Of a stretch of DNA of 64,000 bases, positions 21,119-31,300 are shown piece after piece; positions within the stretch are counted from its first letter, which is position 1, and every line of letters starts with the position of its first letter. The stretch comes from Ceratothoa steindachneri (Eukaryota; Arthropoda; Malacostraca; Isopoda; Cymothoidae). Location: contig OZ018326.1 in the NCBI GenBank assembly GCA_963969495.1, forward strand, positions 175,435,056 through 175,499,055, given 5' to 3'. The notes below the pieces were generated by a model, which did not search any database, had not been told where the DNA came from, and saw only the letters and a list, made by a program, of their open reading frames with translations. Made by a program: the position numbers and the translations under genes.

Positions 21119-22100
21119 TAGGCTTTAATTCCTAATGAACAGACGAAAGCTGGTTAGAGGCGTGTTGTGCCGTAGCCAGGATTCTAACTATAAAAGTCCC
21201 ACTTGTTACTGGGGGGAGGTTTGTGATTGTTGAATTCTAAGAGTGCATAATACAGGTTGGATAAATTAGCCGAAGGGATGCTTAATTAAAGTCTTGCCAA
21301 GGGTACGTCAAAAGGGAGGAGCCACAAATAAACACACGTACTGCAAAATAAACTTTACTTTACACAAATAAGATAATTAGCAATAGTTAAGAGGCAAAAT
21401 TAAGGATTAAATATTAAACAATGACGTTGAGCGTCTAGATTTATATTGACTCAATGGGAGTATCAATCACGGTTAATTAATTAGGTAATTTAAGAATAGA
21501 GAGACACTGGGTTTACAGATTACCATTAATTGATGGATTGGAGAGACGACTACTCGGTTCCAGACTGGGGGGTTCGGGTGGCGTTAACACGAGTTCTCGG
21601 GAAGAGGGGGGATAAGACGATGGGTTCGGGGCTGCTAGCTGCAGTTCCGGATAGTTACTCCTAACTGGATGTGACACTAACAAATAGTAACTTCCAGTAA
21701 CTATTTGGATGTTGATTTTCTTACTCAAGTTACGTTGAGCAACACAGCGTACTCTTCTAGTCACAGACTCTGCGGGGCGGGATTTACTTCCAGGAACAAT
21801 TTGAGACAGCGACCAAGTTGACTCGACGGCGCGTTGGTAGTCGATACGTTACGGCAACGACTCTCGTTTAACGTGAGTATTACGCGAGTAGATTTGGGAC
21901 ACTGCTGTTGAGAGTTAAACGGCAATGTTAATTATATCGCAGATTGTGGGAAATCGAGAGAGAGATCCAATTCACGACAATTCGCTTATCGCAGCGCCTT
22001 ATGGACAATCTCCATGCTATCATAAAGAAAGCAAATAAGATTTAAGCTTCTTTGTGAGATAGGCGTTCCTTCGTCCGACTTCCTGTCACCAGTTGGTGGA
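20834..22100 (-). repeat. 3' LTR (downstream in minus-strand sense)
   Basis: Matches the other LTR from 20834 to 22095; the last few bases of the 5' LTR start (TGTGA) are not matched here, where the sequence instead reads into a purine-rich plus-strand run. It is longer than its partner mainly because of a ~170-bp TA tract. No convincing polypurine tract in element sense is seen next to it. Confidence 0.88.
20947..21116 (+). repeat. Long TA microsatellite inside the 3' LTR
   Basis: About 170 bp of nearly pure TA repeat with a few interruptions (GATATATATGTATATATTTA near 21037-21056). Confidence 0.95.
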
Positions 22101-22495
22101 AGGGTGGGGGAGAGAGAGTGAGGAGACGAAGGTCAACTGGAACAACAAATTTCCTTCGTTTCTACGATTGTCTGGCGGCATGTGAGTATGTACGTTCCAA
22201 ACCCTCACACGCCTAACTATTTTGAGGAACATTATTCTGCCATGAAATAAGAAATAATGTGAAAATTAGCTTCACCAGGGGAATTTGTCATTATCTTCCT
22301 CGACTCGAACAATTGAGTAGGTAATTTGATCAAAACCGTTAGGAATTTACCTTAGTATCTAATGGCTACAAAATACTACTGCTACGTTAGTTTCTCTAAT
22401 TTACATATGCACAACAAAACAAAACAGATACGGAGTTCAGGCAAGAAATAATTATTGATATAAAGAGATACACACAAAAAATAAATAATTGATTA
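22101..22495. other. Region between Pol end and 3' LTR
   Basis: No coding sequence recognised. A purine-rich plus-strand run (22096-22135) abuts the LTR but is pyrimidine-rich in element sense, so it is not a standard polypurine tract. Confidence 0.4.
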
Positions 22496-22899
22496 TTAAT
22501 CGCTATCTGAAATTGTGTTTCTCGAAAGGCTCTCTGCAAGTACATTGTCAGACCCTTTTAGATACCTGATTTCATAACGGTACTCCGGTAGCAATAATGA
22601 CCAGCGCATTAGCCTGCCGTTTCGTTTTTTACAAGTTTTTAAGTAGGCTAATGGTCTATGATCAGTCTCTATGAGGAATGGACGACCTACCAGATACATT
22701 CTAAATTTTGTAATCGCAAAAAACAATCGCTAGAGCTTCCAATTCTACCGTAGCGTATGCCTTTTCGCGAGCCGTAAGTCGGGGACTCGCATATCTTATA
22801 GGAGCGGGTTCTTGGTCCTCATCGTATTGAAATAATACGCAGCCAATACCCAGTTGGGAGGCATCTGTCCTTACGCCAAATTTCTTGTGTGGGTTCGGC
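22496..22899 (-). pseudogene. RNase H of the LTR element, final Pol domain
   Basis: FGVRTDASQLGIGCVLFQ carries the first catalytic Asp, AYATVELEALAIVF the Glu and FLIETDHRPLAYLKT the next Asp; the end reads KGSDNVLAESLSRN, the usual end of the domain. A frameshift near 22700-22730 separates two frames. The stop at 22496 ends Pol about 400 bp before the 3' LTR, and no integrase follows, confirming that RNase H is the last domain. Confidence 0.85.
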
Positions 22900-24049
22900 A
22901 ATTTTAAGATTGGGGCGGAGACTAGCTTCTCTTTGAGTTCTTCAAAGTGCGCTTCGGCGTCGGGGTTCCACTGGAGGGGGTCCGGGAGTTTCTTTTTTAG
23001 CAGATCGTTTAGACGAGCTGCTACAGAAGCGAATTGGGGTAAGAAGCGGCGGTATAATGACGCAGCACCGAGGAATAACCTTTATTGCTTCTTGGTGCGC
23101 GGTAGGGGCATATTTACAATGGCCTTTACCTTCTCTTTCTGTGGGGCCAGATGACTTTCGTCTATTTTAAATCCAAACTATTCTTTTGATTCATAAGAAA
23201 AATGGCATTTTGAAGGTTTAATAGTTAAGCCATGATGCTTTAAGCGTTCTTAAAGCGGGCGGAGGGAAAAGATATGGTCGTTCCATGAACGTGTAGCCAC
23301 ATACACGTTATCAAAATAAAAAGAAACGTTTTTTAAATCGTCTATTACACGGCATATTATGCGGTTGTAGCTCCTGTAGGCAGTGACTAGGCCGAAAGGA
23401 AGACGAGTGAATTCCATTAAACCTTTGTCTGTAGGAAAGGCTGTTACTTTCCTCGCTGATGCCTTTAGAGGGATCTGATAATAGGCCTTACATAAGTCTA
23501 TCTCAGTGATGTAGGCGGCTCCTTCGAAGAGATGTAAATTTTTGTCGTTTAGGTGGAGAGGCTCGGCGTCGAACACGGTGACGGTGTTTAACTTCCAAAA
23601 ATCGACGCACATCCTAAAGAACTAGTCTGGCTTGCGGACCATGACTATTGGGGAACAGTAGTCGGACGTAGATGGCTCGATAATCCCTAATTGCAAAAGA
23701 TTGTCGACTTCCTCATTGAAAGCGTCTCTTAGGTGCACCGGTAGGGGATAGGGCTTACATCGCACAGGTTCGAAGGTAGTGAGGGCGATATTATGTTCTA
23801 ACTGAGTCGAGCATCCTGGTGACTCGGAAATGACGTCACTAAATTCTTCCAAAAGCGCCATCATTTGGTTCCTTTGGGCAGGGGTAAGGTTGAAGTTTAC
23901 ATCCAAATCGGGGAAAGGTTCTTTGATGGGAGGCAGCTTGGACGGGAGGACGGGGAGGGGAAAATCTTCGCTTGACTCTACGCAAATCGAATTAACAATA
24001 TTTAGGGGGTTGTTTGGGTGGACGGCGACAATTACCCTTTCTTCGTCGA
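22900..24049 (-). pseudogene. Reverse transcriptase of the LTR element
   Basis: The start region has the acidic spacer and RCKPYPLPVHLRDAFNEEVD, the fingers entry typical of Ty3/gypsy RT. Then LLQLGIIEPSTSDYCSPIV, a stop near 23622, MCVDFWKLNTVT, AAYITEIDLCKAYYQIPLKA with the first catalytic Asp, LPFGLVTAY, and NVSFYFDNVYVAT at the active-site turn, where the expected Asp pair reads D-N. The thumb FLGAASLYRRFLPQFA follows. Several stops are present between 23250 and 23060. With the second Asp substituted and the frame broken, polymerase activity is not expected. Confidence 0.85.
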
Positions 24050-25329
24050 AGGCGACTATATTGTTTATGCAAGCCCGTCTATGATACTTTTTTAGCATGT
24101 TTATGTGATATAACTTATTACCTGCGGGTGTCTGTATAACGTAATCGACCGATCCGTGGGTTTTCTAAACGGGGTAAGGGCCTTTCCATTGGGAGAGAAG
24201 TTTATGGAAATCCGAGGGGAGTAAGAGTAGAACCTCATCTCCGGGCTTCCGTTTTCTGTGTTTGGCCTTTAGATCAAAGTATGTCCGATACTTTTCCATA
24301 TCAATTTCGGAATTTCTGACTGCTATGTCAGAACACCTTTTTAATCTTTCCCTTAGTTCGAGGACGAAGGAATAAGTGTTTCTTAATTCTGGACACAAAC
24401 GGGAATTTGTCCATAACTCCTTCAAAATACTGAGGGGCCCCCGCACGTTTCCCCAGTACAATAGCTCAAATGGGAAAAATCCGATGGTCCTATGGGGAAT
24501 TTCGCGGCATGCGAATAACGCAACTGGCAAATATCGGTGCCATTCTTGGGGTTGTTCCATGCAAAGCTTCTTGAGGACGCTTTTCAAGGTCGCATTGAAC
24601 TTTTCGCACATGCCGTTCGTGCTAGGATGGAAGGGGTGGTAAAAATAGGTTTGATTTGGAGCAGGGTGTTCACGTGTTCCATGAACTCAGAGGTAAACTG
24701 GCGGCCTCTATCTGACAAGATTTGTTTGAGCAATCCTACTCGAGAAAAAATAGAAATAAGGGCTTCAGAGCAAAAGATACTATCGATCCTTTTTAGAGCG
24801 ACAGCGTCTGGGAATCGGGTAGTGCAGTCTATCAGGGTTAGTACATGCGTATTACCTTTGGTGGAAGGGGGATGAATTGGTCCGATGAGGTCGATGGCGA
24901 CTCTCGAGAAGGGCTCCGAAATGACTGGGGTTCTTTGCAGGGGAGCTGGGGCTATTCAACCTTTTGCAGTGGTTTTCTGGCACAAGTCCGCCGCTTTGCA
25001 GAATTCTGCAATATCTTTGGCGGCACCGGGCCAAAAAAAGTATTTAAATACTCGCTGAGAAGTCTTGTTATGACCGAAATGACCGGCCATGGGATTTTAA
25101 TGTGCTACTCGCAAGATTTTGTCTACATGTGTGCGCGGAATACACATGACCTTGGAAGGTGGGTCCGACTCATCTCGTGAGGTACGAAATAGAAGGGAGT
25201 CGTTAATGATGTACCTTATGGGTCGGTTTCCTCGAACGATCACCTCTTCGTTCTTTCAGGCTTTTTCCCAAAGGGATTGAAGTAAAGGGCAGCTCTGCAG
25301 AGCTCTGAGGAATTGTGCATTACTCGTTG
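24050..25329 (-). pseudogene. Integrase of the LTR element, located upstream of RT
   Basis: In order on the minus strand: an HHCC zinc-binding region (HVDKILRVAH, GHFGH, then CKAADLC near 25000-25150), the catalytic core with first Asp in RVAIDLIGPIHPP (about 24890), second Asp in LSDRGRQFTSEF (about 24715) and Glu in CEKFNATLKS (about 24600), and 35 residues between the second Asp and the Glu. The C-terminal domain ends with DYVIQTPAGNKLYHINMLKK near 24100. A frameshift near 24638 and stops (for example in PAPLQ-upstream and GPYPV-downstream positions) disable it. Its frame runs directly into the RT region, so integrase precedes RT without any doubt in this copy. Confidence 0.85.
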
Positions 25330-25705
25330 GGACCTCTAAAGGAGCCTCTGGGCTGAAAAGGCGTCTTGGGGGAAGGCCTCGCGGCTAGCTTGCGCTCGAG
25401 TGACGACAGATTGAGTCACTTCACTTAGGGAAAGTAGTGCGCTCCGACCAATAAGTACCGAGCAAAATTTGATGGGGGCTGCCACTACGTCGGCCCAACC
25501 AGTGAAATATTTACACTGTACATGGCAGCGGATTACCGGGAATCTATTTTCTCGACCCAAGAAGTCGTGTACAATTGCGTACGTCTTATGTTGGGGGTCG
25601 ACAGGGGGGAAGCAATTTGTCCAACACCACAATGCATGTGCACCTGGTGTCTCTGACGAGGGTAGACACTTTACAGCCATTGATCGAGCCGGTTTCGAAA
25701 TTTAG
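25330..25705 (-). pseudogene. Aspartic protease of the LTR element
   Basis: The region begins with NGCKVSTLVRDTRCTCIVV, where the active-site triplet expected to be D-T/S-G reads D-T-R, so the catalytic loop Gly is lost. After a frameshift near 25590 the frame continues with IVHDFLGRENRFPVIRC and VVAAPIKFCSVLIG, the latter fitting the conserved C-terminal hydrophobic segment of retroelement proteases. It lies between Gag and the integrase zinc-binding region, as expected. Confidence 0.65.
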
Positions 25706-26926
25706 TCATCCGGGGGTACTCTTGTTGAACAGGAAGTTCACTTGAAATTTCTGTGGGGATGGAGACGAGGGGGATGACGTGAGCGCGGCCGGCTGTTCTG
25801 GTGGAAGGGTAGCAGTTACTTGGTGGACTTGTTGGCTTTGGGTGGGACGTAGGCTGGAATTCTGTACACATTGGGACTTATAATGGCCGGGGGAACCGCA
25901 GGAGTAGCATATAACCTGCTTATTCTTGTGTTGGTTATTGTAGGGGGTATTGAAGACTGGGGGTTTTCTGTCTTCGTGGGCTACAAAAGGCTTATTCTTT
26001 GGCCTGAACAGGGCTGTGGTCTTTATCAATGGGGGAGGTTTCCTTTGTTGGGACTTCCATTGACTGAATTTTTTCTTCGGGGACGGGGGACCATTATTCC
26101 GGGTACCCTGTGGGTATAGGCGATGATTTGTGGCATGGAGATCAGCTTCTTCGAGGCATTCTTGAAAGGTAGACGTTCGGTGGTCTTGCACGAATGCTCG
26201 GATCTCCTGTGGGAGGGTGGACAATAGCTGGTCTTTTAACATAGTCAATCAGGGCCTCATACTCCGATTTGACTTTTGGGAGGATTCTAACCAGAATTGG
26301 AGGTTTCGCTTCAGGATATATCCAAAATGTCGGTAAGTTTGACCGGGCTGGATTTTAGCCGATCTAAACTTAGCGGAGTAGAACTGTGGGTTCAAGTTGA
26401 AGGCGGATAGCAATTCGGCCTTCAAGGGGCTATAGTCTATTGTAGCTTCATGTGGTAACGAGATGAAAATTTCTCTTCAGCGCGGACTGAGCAATGGGAG
26501 CAATCTACTGACTCCTTCGGATTCTAGGGCCCATCCGTTTACATCGAAGATCTTTTCAAAATGTGTCAAGTATGAACACAAATCTTCTTTGTCTATATAT
26601 AAGGGAAGTTTCATAGCGGGGGCCTGAGGTTGATGATTACGTGATCCATCAAAACTGACTTCAACTTGGTCTCTGCTTAATTCCCTTTCATGTTATCGAA
26701 TCCTTTCTCTTTCTTCAAATTCTAACTCTTCGCTTCTTCTCCTTTCTTCCATTTCTGACACTTCTTTTCTGCTCCTTTCTTCCAATTCTATCTCTTCTTT
26801 TCTTAATTCCATTTCACGTGCTCTTTTCTCTTGCTGTTCGCTTTGGACGAATTCCTTTAGTTCCTATCCTGTGAGATCGAGAGCTTGTTCTTGCTTGACG
26901 AAAACTTCGAACGATTGTGAAGCCAT
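25706..26926 (-). pseudogene. Gag of the LTR element (coiled-coil-like N-terminus, CCHC knuckle)
   Basis: The likely start is the ATG at 26924-26926 (MASQSFEVFVKQEQALDL). After an in-frame stop comes a strongly charged E/R/K-rich run that should form a coiled coil, then LPLYIDKEDLCSYLTHFEKI, typical of the Gag core of such elements. The last part, 26248-25706, is open and contains RAFVQDHRTSTFQECLEEA, a basic Pro-rich linker and one zinc knuckle, CYSCGSPGHYKSQC (CX2CX4HX4C). At least three in-frame stops and a frameshift near 26250 interrupt it. Gag would form the particle and bind RNA. The protease frame follows directly downstream. Confidence 0.8.
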
Positions 26927-27214
26927 TGCTGCTCTTGCTGACGCAACTGGTGGCTCACGAAAGAACTTACGCCCCTTGTAAGAGAATTAGAAGCTGCGAT
27001 TGTTCCTAACCAATACAATCTAATAATTATCCCCCAAATAATGAATATTTTCCTAGCTTTGTTTTTGCTATCTAGAAAGGATTATTAATGGTTATTATTT
27101 ATATTCCTTCGGGGAATAGACTCTAATTATTAAAAATTCACGCTAGTTTATTTGGGCTTTCTTGGACGTTGGCAGGTTTAAGGCTATATGAGTTCGCTTA
27201 CTCCAAAATTTAAA

Positions 27215-27232
27215 CCCTTAAAGCTGACACCA
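27215..27232 (-). promoter_or_regulatory. Candidate primer binding site
   Basis: On the minus strand TGGTGTCAGCTTTAAGGG lies 10 nt inside the inner edge of the 5' LTR. It begins with TGG, the complement of a tRNA CCA end, as primer binding sites do. The 10-nt gap is slightly long and the tRNA partner was not identified. Confidence 0.5.
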
Positions 27233-27242
27233 CATTTATATA

Positions 27243-27352
27243 TGTCGTAGAATTGCTCAAAGTCTGGTGCAATAATTATTCTAGTCCTTGATCTGGACAC
27301 ACCACTTTTGTTTAAGTCGGTGTTATTGACCCTATGACTCAATCCTACCATC

Positions 27353-27391
<39 letters not shown>

Positions 27392-28376
27392 TAGGCTTTA
27401 ATTCCGACTGAACGTGCGAAAGCTGGTTAGAAGCGTGTTGTGCCGTAGCCAGGATTCTAACTATAAAAGTCCCACTTGTTACTGGGGGGAGGTTTGTGAT
27501 TGTTGAATTCTAAGAGTGCATAATACAGGTTGGATAAATTAGCCGAAGGGATGCTTAATTAAAGTCTTGCCAAGGGTACGTCAAAAGGGAGGAGCCACAA
27601 ATAAACACACGTACTCAAAATAAACTTTACTTTACACAAATATAATAATTAGCAATAGTTAACAGGCAAAATTGAGGATTAAATATTAAACAATGACGTT
27701 AAGCGTCTAGATTTTTAATGACTCAATTAGAGTATCAGTCACGGTTAATTAATTAGGTAATTTAAGAATAGAGGGACACTGGGTTTACAGATTACCATTA
27801 ATTGATGGATTGGAGAGACGACTACTCGGTTCCAGACTGGGGGGTTCGGGTAACGTTAACAAGAGTTCTCGGGGAGAGGGGGGATAAGACGACGGGTTCG
27901 GGGCTGCTGGCTGCAGTTCCGGTTAGTTCACTCCTAACTGGATGTGACACTAACAAATAGTAACTTCCAGTAACTATTTGGATGTTCCTTTTCTTACTCA
28001 AGTTACGTTGAGCAACACAGCGTACGTCTCTAGTCACAGACTCTGCGGGGCGGGATTTACTTCCAGGAACAATTTGAGACAGCGAGCAAGTTGACTCAAC
28101 GGTGCGTTGGTAGTCGATACGTTACGGCAACGACTCTCCTTCAACGTGAGGATTACGCGAGTAGATTTGGGCAACTGCTGTGGAGAGTCAAACGGCGATG
28201 TTATTTATATTGCGGATTGTGGAAAATCGAGAGAGAGAGATCCAATTCACGACAATTCGTTTTTCCCCAGCGCCTTCTGGACAATCTCCATGCTATCATA
28301 AAGAAAGCAAATAAGATTTAAGCTTCTTTGTGAGATAGGCGTTCTTTCGTCCGACTTCCTGTCGCCAGTTGTCACA
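27243..28376 (-). repeat. 5' LTR (upstream in minus-strand sense)
   Basis: 1134 bp, homologous along its length to 20834-22095. In minus-strand sense it starts TGTGACAACTGGCGACAGG and ends CTACGACA. The TA tract at 27354-27388 is much shorter than in the other LTR. A minus-strand frame (27822-28037) is conserved in both LTRs but has no known product. Confidence 0.9.
27354..27388 (+). repeat. Short TA microsatellite inside the 5' LTR
   Basis: About 35 bp of pure TA repeat at the position equivalent to the 170-bp tract of the other LTR. Confidence 0.95.
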
Positions 28377-28381
28377 AACTG

Positions 28382-31300
28382 ACATAGCTTCGATTTTGTT
28401 CAATAATAACAGAAACTGCTCACAATTAGAGTGGATATGTTTATCAATGGCCAGTTTTATTATCGCGCACTAAATCTCTTTCGAGTTGAAAATTTTGTGA
28501 CAAGATGCGCAATCCTGATGAAAGATACGGTTATATTCCTCAAATTGGTCCCGAACTGTTAGAAATGTTTTTTGATGAAGCACGTTTTGGTACCATTATT
28601 ATTTCATGGAGAGTTCTTGAGGAAAAATTGTTAGTTCTCTAGTTGCCCTAGATGCGAACTAGCCCAAGATAAAGGAATGTTTCCGAATGCTTCCTTTGCA
28701 GGAAGGACACAGGACTCGTATTAAAGTGATAACATTTTCTTTTCCTAACGCAACTTGTTTCAGCGTATATTTCACCGTTTTACTCAAGGTTTTTTTCAAT
28801 GAAATATTCTTTGATATGGATGAACTCGAAGAGATCCCTTAGCTGTTTTTTTGCTTTAAAGCCTGAAGAGTTTTCTTAAATAAGTATGGAATTTTTTTAT
28901 TTTGTGGTGAGAACATCTCTGACACGGTTGGTCAATTTTTTTTTTATTGTTTTTCACAACTGCTAAGGTAATCTGGTGTGCTTGCTCTGATAGAAACTTT
29001 ACAACGCAAAGTCACCTTGCGTAAAAAGGATGTTTGAGTATGCCTCGTTAGCCCACCTTAGTAAAATTGTGGGATCTGTCTTCTAATTCATATTTATCTA
29101 AGCTTACTCTTGCAGAAAAGTCTACTATTAGAAATAGAAATTAAGGAAATGGTAAATTTTTATAGCATAAATCTATAGGTTTCTAGACTGGCACTCTCAA
29201 TGTCATGTAAATGTTTGAATATGTGATGTCAGAAGCCTTAAAGCATTTGAGGGAGACCTTAGCCTTGTTTCCAATAAAGCTTCTCTTATAAAGCATTGAT
29301 TATTTTATTAATTCTACAATGAACACTGTCAAGGCCACAATCTTCCCTAAAGAAATTTCGGGCGACAGGTGGCTAAGTTCTTCACCTTTGAATTTCTGGA
29401 GATGCTAGCAACAAAAAGCTGACTCAGTCTTTGATCTACCGTAAAATAAAAGCCAGAGCAAGTGAAGAATCATGAGCGTCAGTGGAAGCCATGACTTTTA
29501 TCTCGGAACGAGCTTTTACTCCTCAGCTTTGTGGGAAGATTGTGGACAGCCTCCATGTGTTTCTACATCCTTTCATTTAGGGATGGGTGGTGGTAAGTGA
29601 CGGGAGAGTTGCCGGAACCTCCGTAGGTTGGATCGTTGTAGGCGGCTTCGGTCAATAGGTGCTTGCCACCTTATGTATTCTTAGCTAAGACACGCTCGAC
29701 ACTAACTGCCAAACTGGCTAATTGTTAAACTTCTCCGAGCACCTCCAGGTTCTGTGTTCCATGAATGGTAAGACAAACGACAAATATTTGTTTCATTTGT
29801 GCCGCTGAAAATTGACACCTACGGCGTCTCCGACCTGCCAAAGAAGTGTTGTGGTCTTCTTTTCCATACCAGGGTGATTTTTATGGTGAGTTTCTGTCAT
29901 CTTTGCTGATTAGAAAACTCGTGTTGCCAGGGAAAGATTTCTTTGAGAGATTCTTAGTTTCTCTGCCCTGATGACAATTCGATTAATGAGTTCACCACTT
30001 CAATATGATCTATTTGTACATGATAAAAACCAGCCGGAATTTTTTCCAGCTTAAAGAGATATTTTGTGCCTCAAATGCCATCTCTCAGAGACGTTTTCGA
30101 AGTTTTGCCTGCATGGCAAATAATGAGGCACTTGAATCCCCGAAACAAATACCGTGTAGATAATAGAGGATTATTAGTTTTTAGTTGCGGACTACTCTAA
30201 TCGCGTGTGACTCTATATCTCAATATGTCGTTCGGTCCGTCCACTTTTTGCTTTATTTTTGTTTTTATAAAAACATTGTAACTTTTCTCCTGATTCTAAC
30301 TAAATTTGAAACCCTAATGTTGTTTTACATTTTCTTTCGAATGACATAATTTCCAAGGTCTTTACAAGGTTATTCCGGGAGTTATTGAAATTTTTGAAAG
30401 TCGTAAGGTCATAAATCAGAAAAAGGGAGAGCACGCGACCTTTGGTCAGCAGACCTTGTTTTTAAAGCCATTACGCGTGCGTGTAGAATTCTGCTGAGCG
30501 ATGGGGTTAATTCATACAGATTTGTAAGAGTGTAAGCTTTAAAAAAGGGCACCATTGGAGCGTTTTTTTAAGTAGTAGTAGTAGTACTTGACCAACCTAC
30601 CTTTATGCAGGCAGATCCAGACCGGATAATAAATTAAGGATGAAAGTCAGTATGTCCATCGCTGGTGAGCCCGAACGCACCAGGGGCCGGTTCCCTTTGA
30701 GGAGAGGTGCCAGGAAGTAATTTGTTTTGACACCAAACCTTGTTCAGGTGAACCATAGTCCTTCGGGGCAGACGGACCTGTTCCTTTCAGAGGTATGTAA
30801 ATCAAGAAACCCGAAGTAAGGATTCCTTGGAGCAGAGTGTGTGTGTTTGTGTTGTGCTGTTAAATGGAAGAGGAAAAGAAAGCTGTGTTGTAATTGAATT
30901 TGTGTGTGATGAAAAGTGTAAGATTTACACACCCCAGTAACTGGCTGAGCACAGCGCGTCCACTAATTGGTAGCTCGATCTCTGAAGTTTCTGTCCGCTA
31001 AAGCTGAGATCGAATTCGGTACCGCAACGTTAGCGGACAACGCCAAGTCCACTCCGCTAACCAAAGAACTATGTTTGGTTAAGTAAACACACTCACTATT
31101 TGTTGTGACAACCAGGGTGGTGCGAGGTGCGAGGCCAATCTTGGCAAGTTTCTTCATTGCGTCTAAGAAAATCAGTAGGTTCATGTTATTTACTGTATAG
31201 CAGAGTGCAAAGTAGACCTTAAACTGTTCTTTTAGCCACTAGAGAATGACGTGGATTTCATATAATAAACGATCTGAAGGGTTCATTCTCTGGTCGGTTT

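Larger units (their letters stand above)
20834..28376 (-). mobile_element. LTR retrotransposon, Ty3/gypsy-type proteins with integrase before RT (Gmr1-like)
   Basis: A 7.5-kb minus-strand element bounded by two homologous LTRs. AACTG occurs directly outside each outer edge (20829-20833 and 28377-28381), consistent with a 5-bp target duplication, and the LTRs read TGT...ACA. Reading from high to low coordinates the order is LTR, primer-binding-site candidate, gag with CCHC knuckle, protease, integrase (HHCC and D,D35E), reverse transcriptase, RNase H, LTR. In most Ty3/gypsy elements integrase is last; this order is known in the Gmr1 clade, whose proteins otherwise group with Ty3/gypsy. The domains contain numerous stops and frameshifts and substituted catalytic residues, so the copy is inactive. 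The LTRs differ by a few percent by eye, suggesting a moderately old insertion. Confidence 0.85.

Noticed and set aside
21513..21764. Minus-strand open frame conserved in both LTRs, as a possible accessory gene
   Set aside because: Conservation follows simply from LTR identity at insertion; no known domain, and the second copy is shortened.
28570..28620. FFDEARFGT string resembling an IS630-type transposase Asp motif
   Set aside because: Only one short motif; the sequence before and after gives no further transposase similarity.
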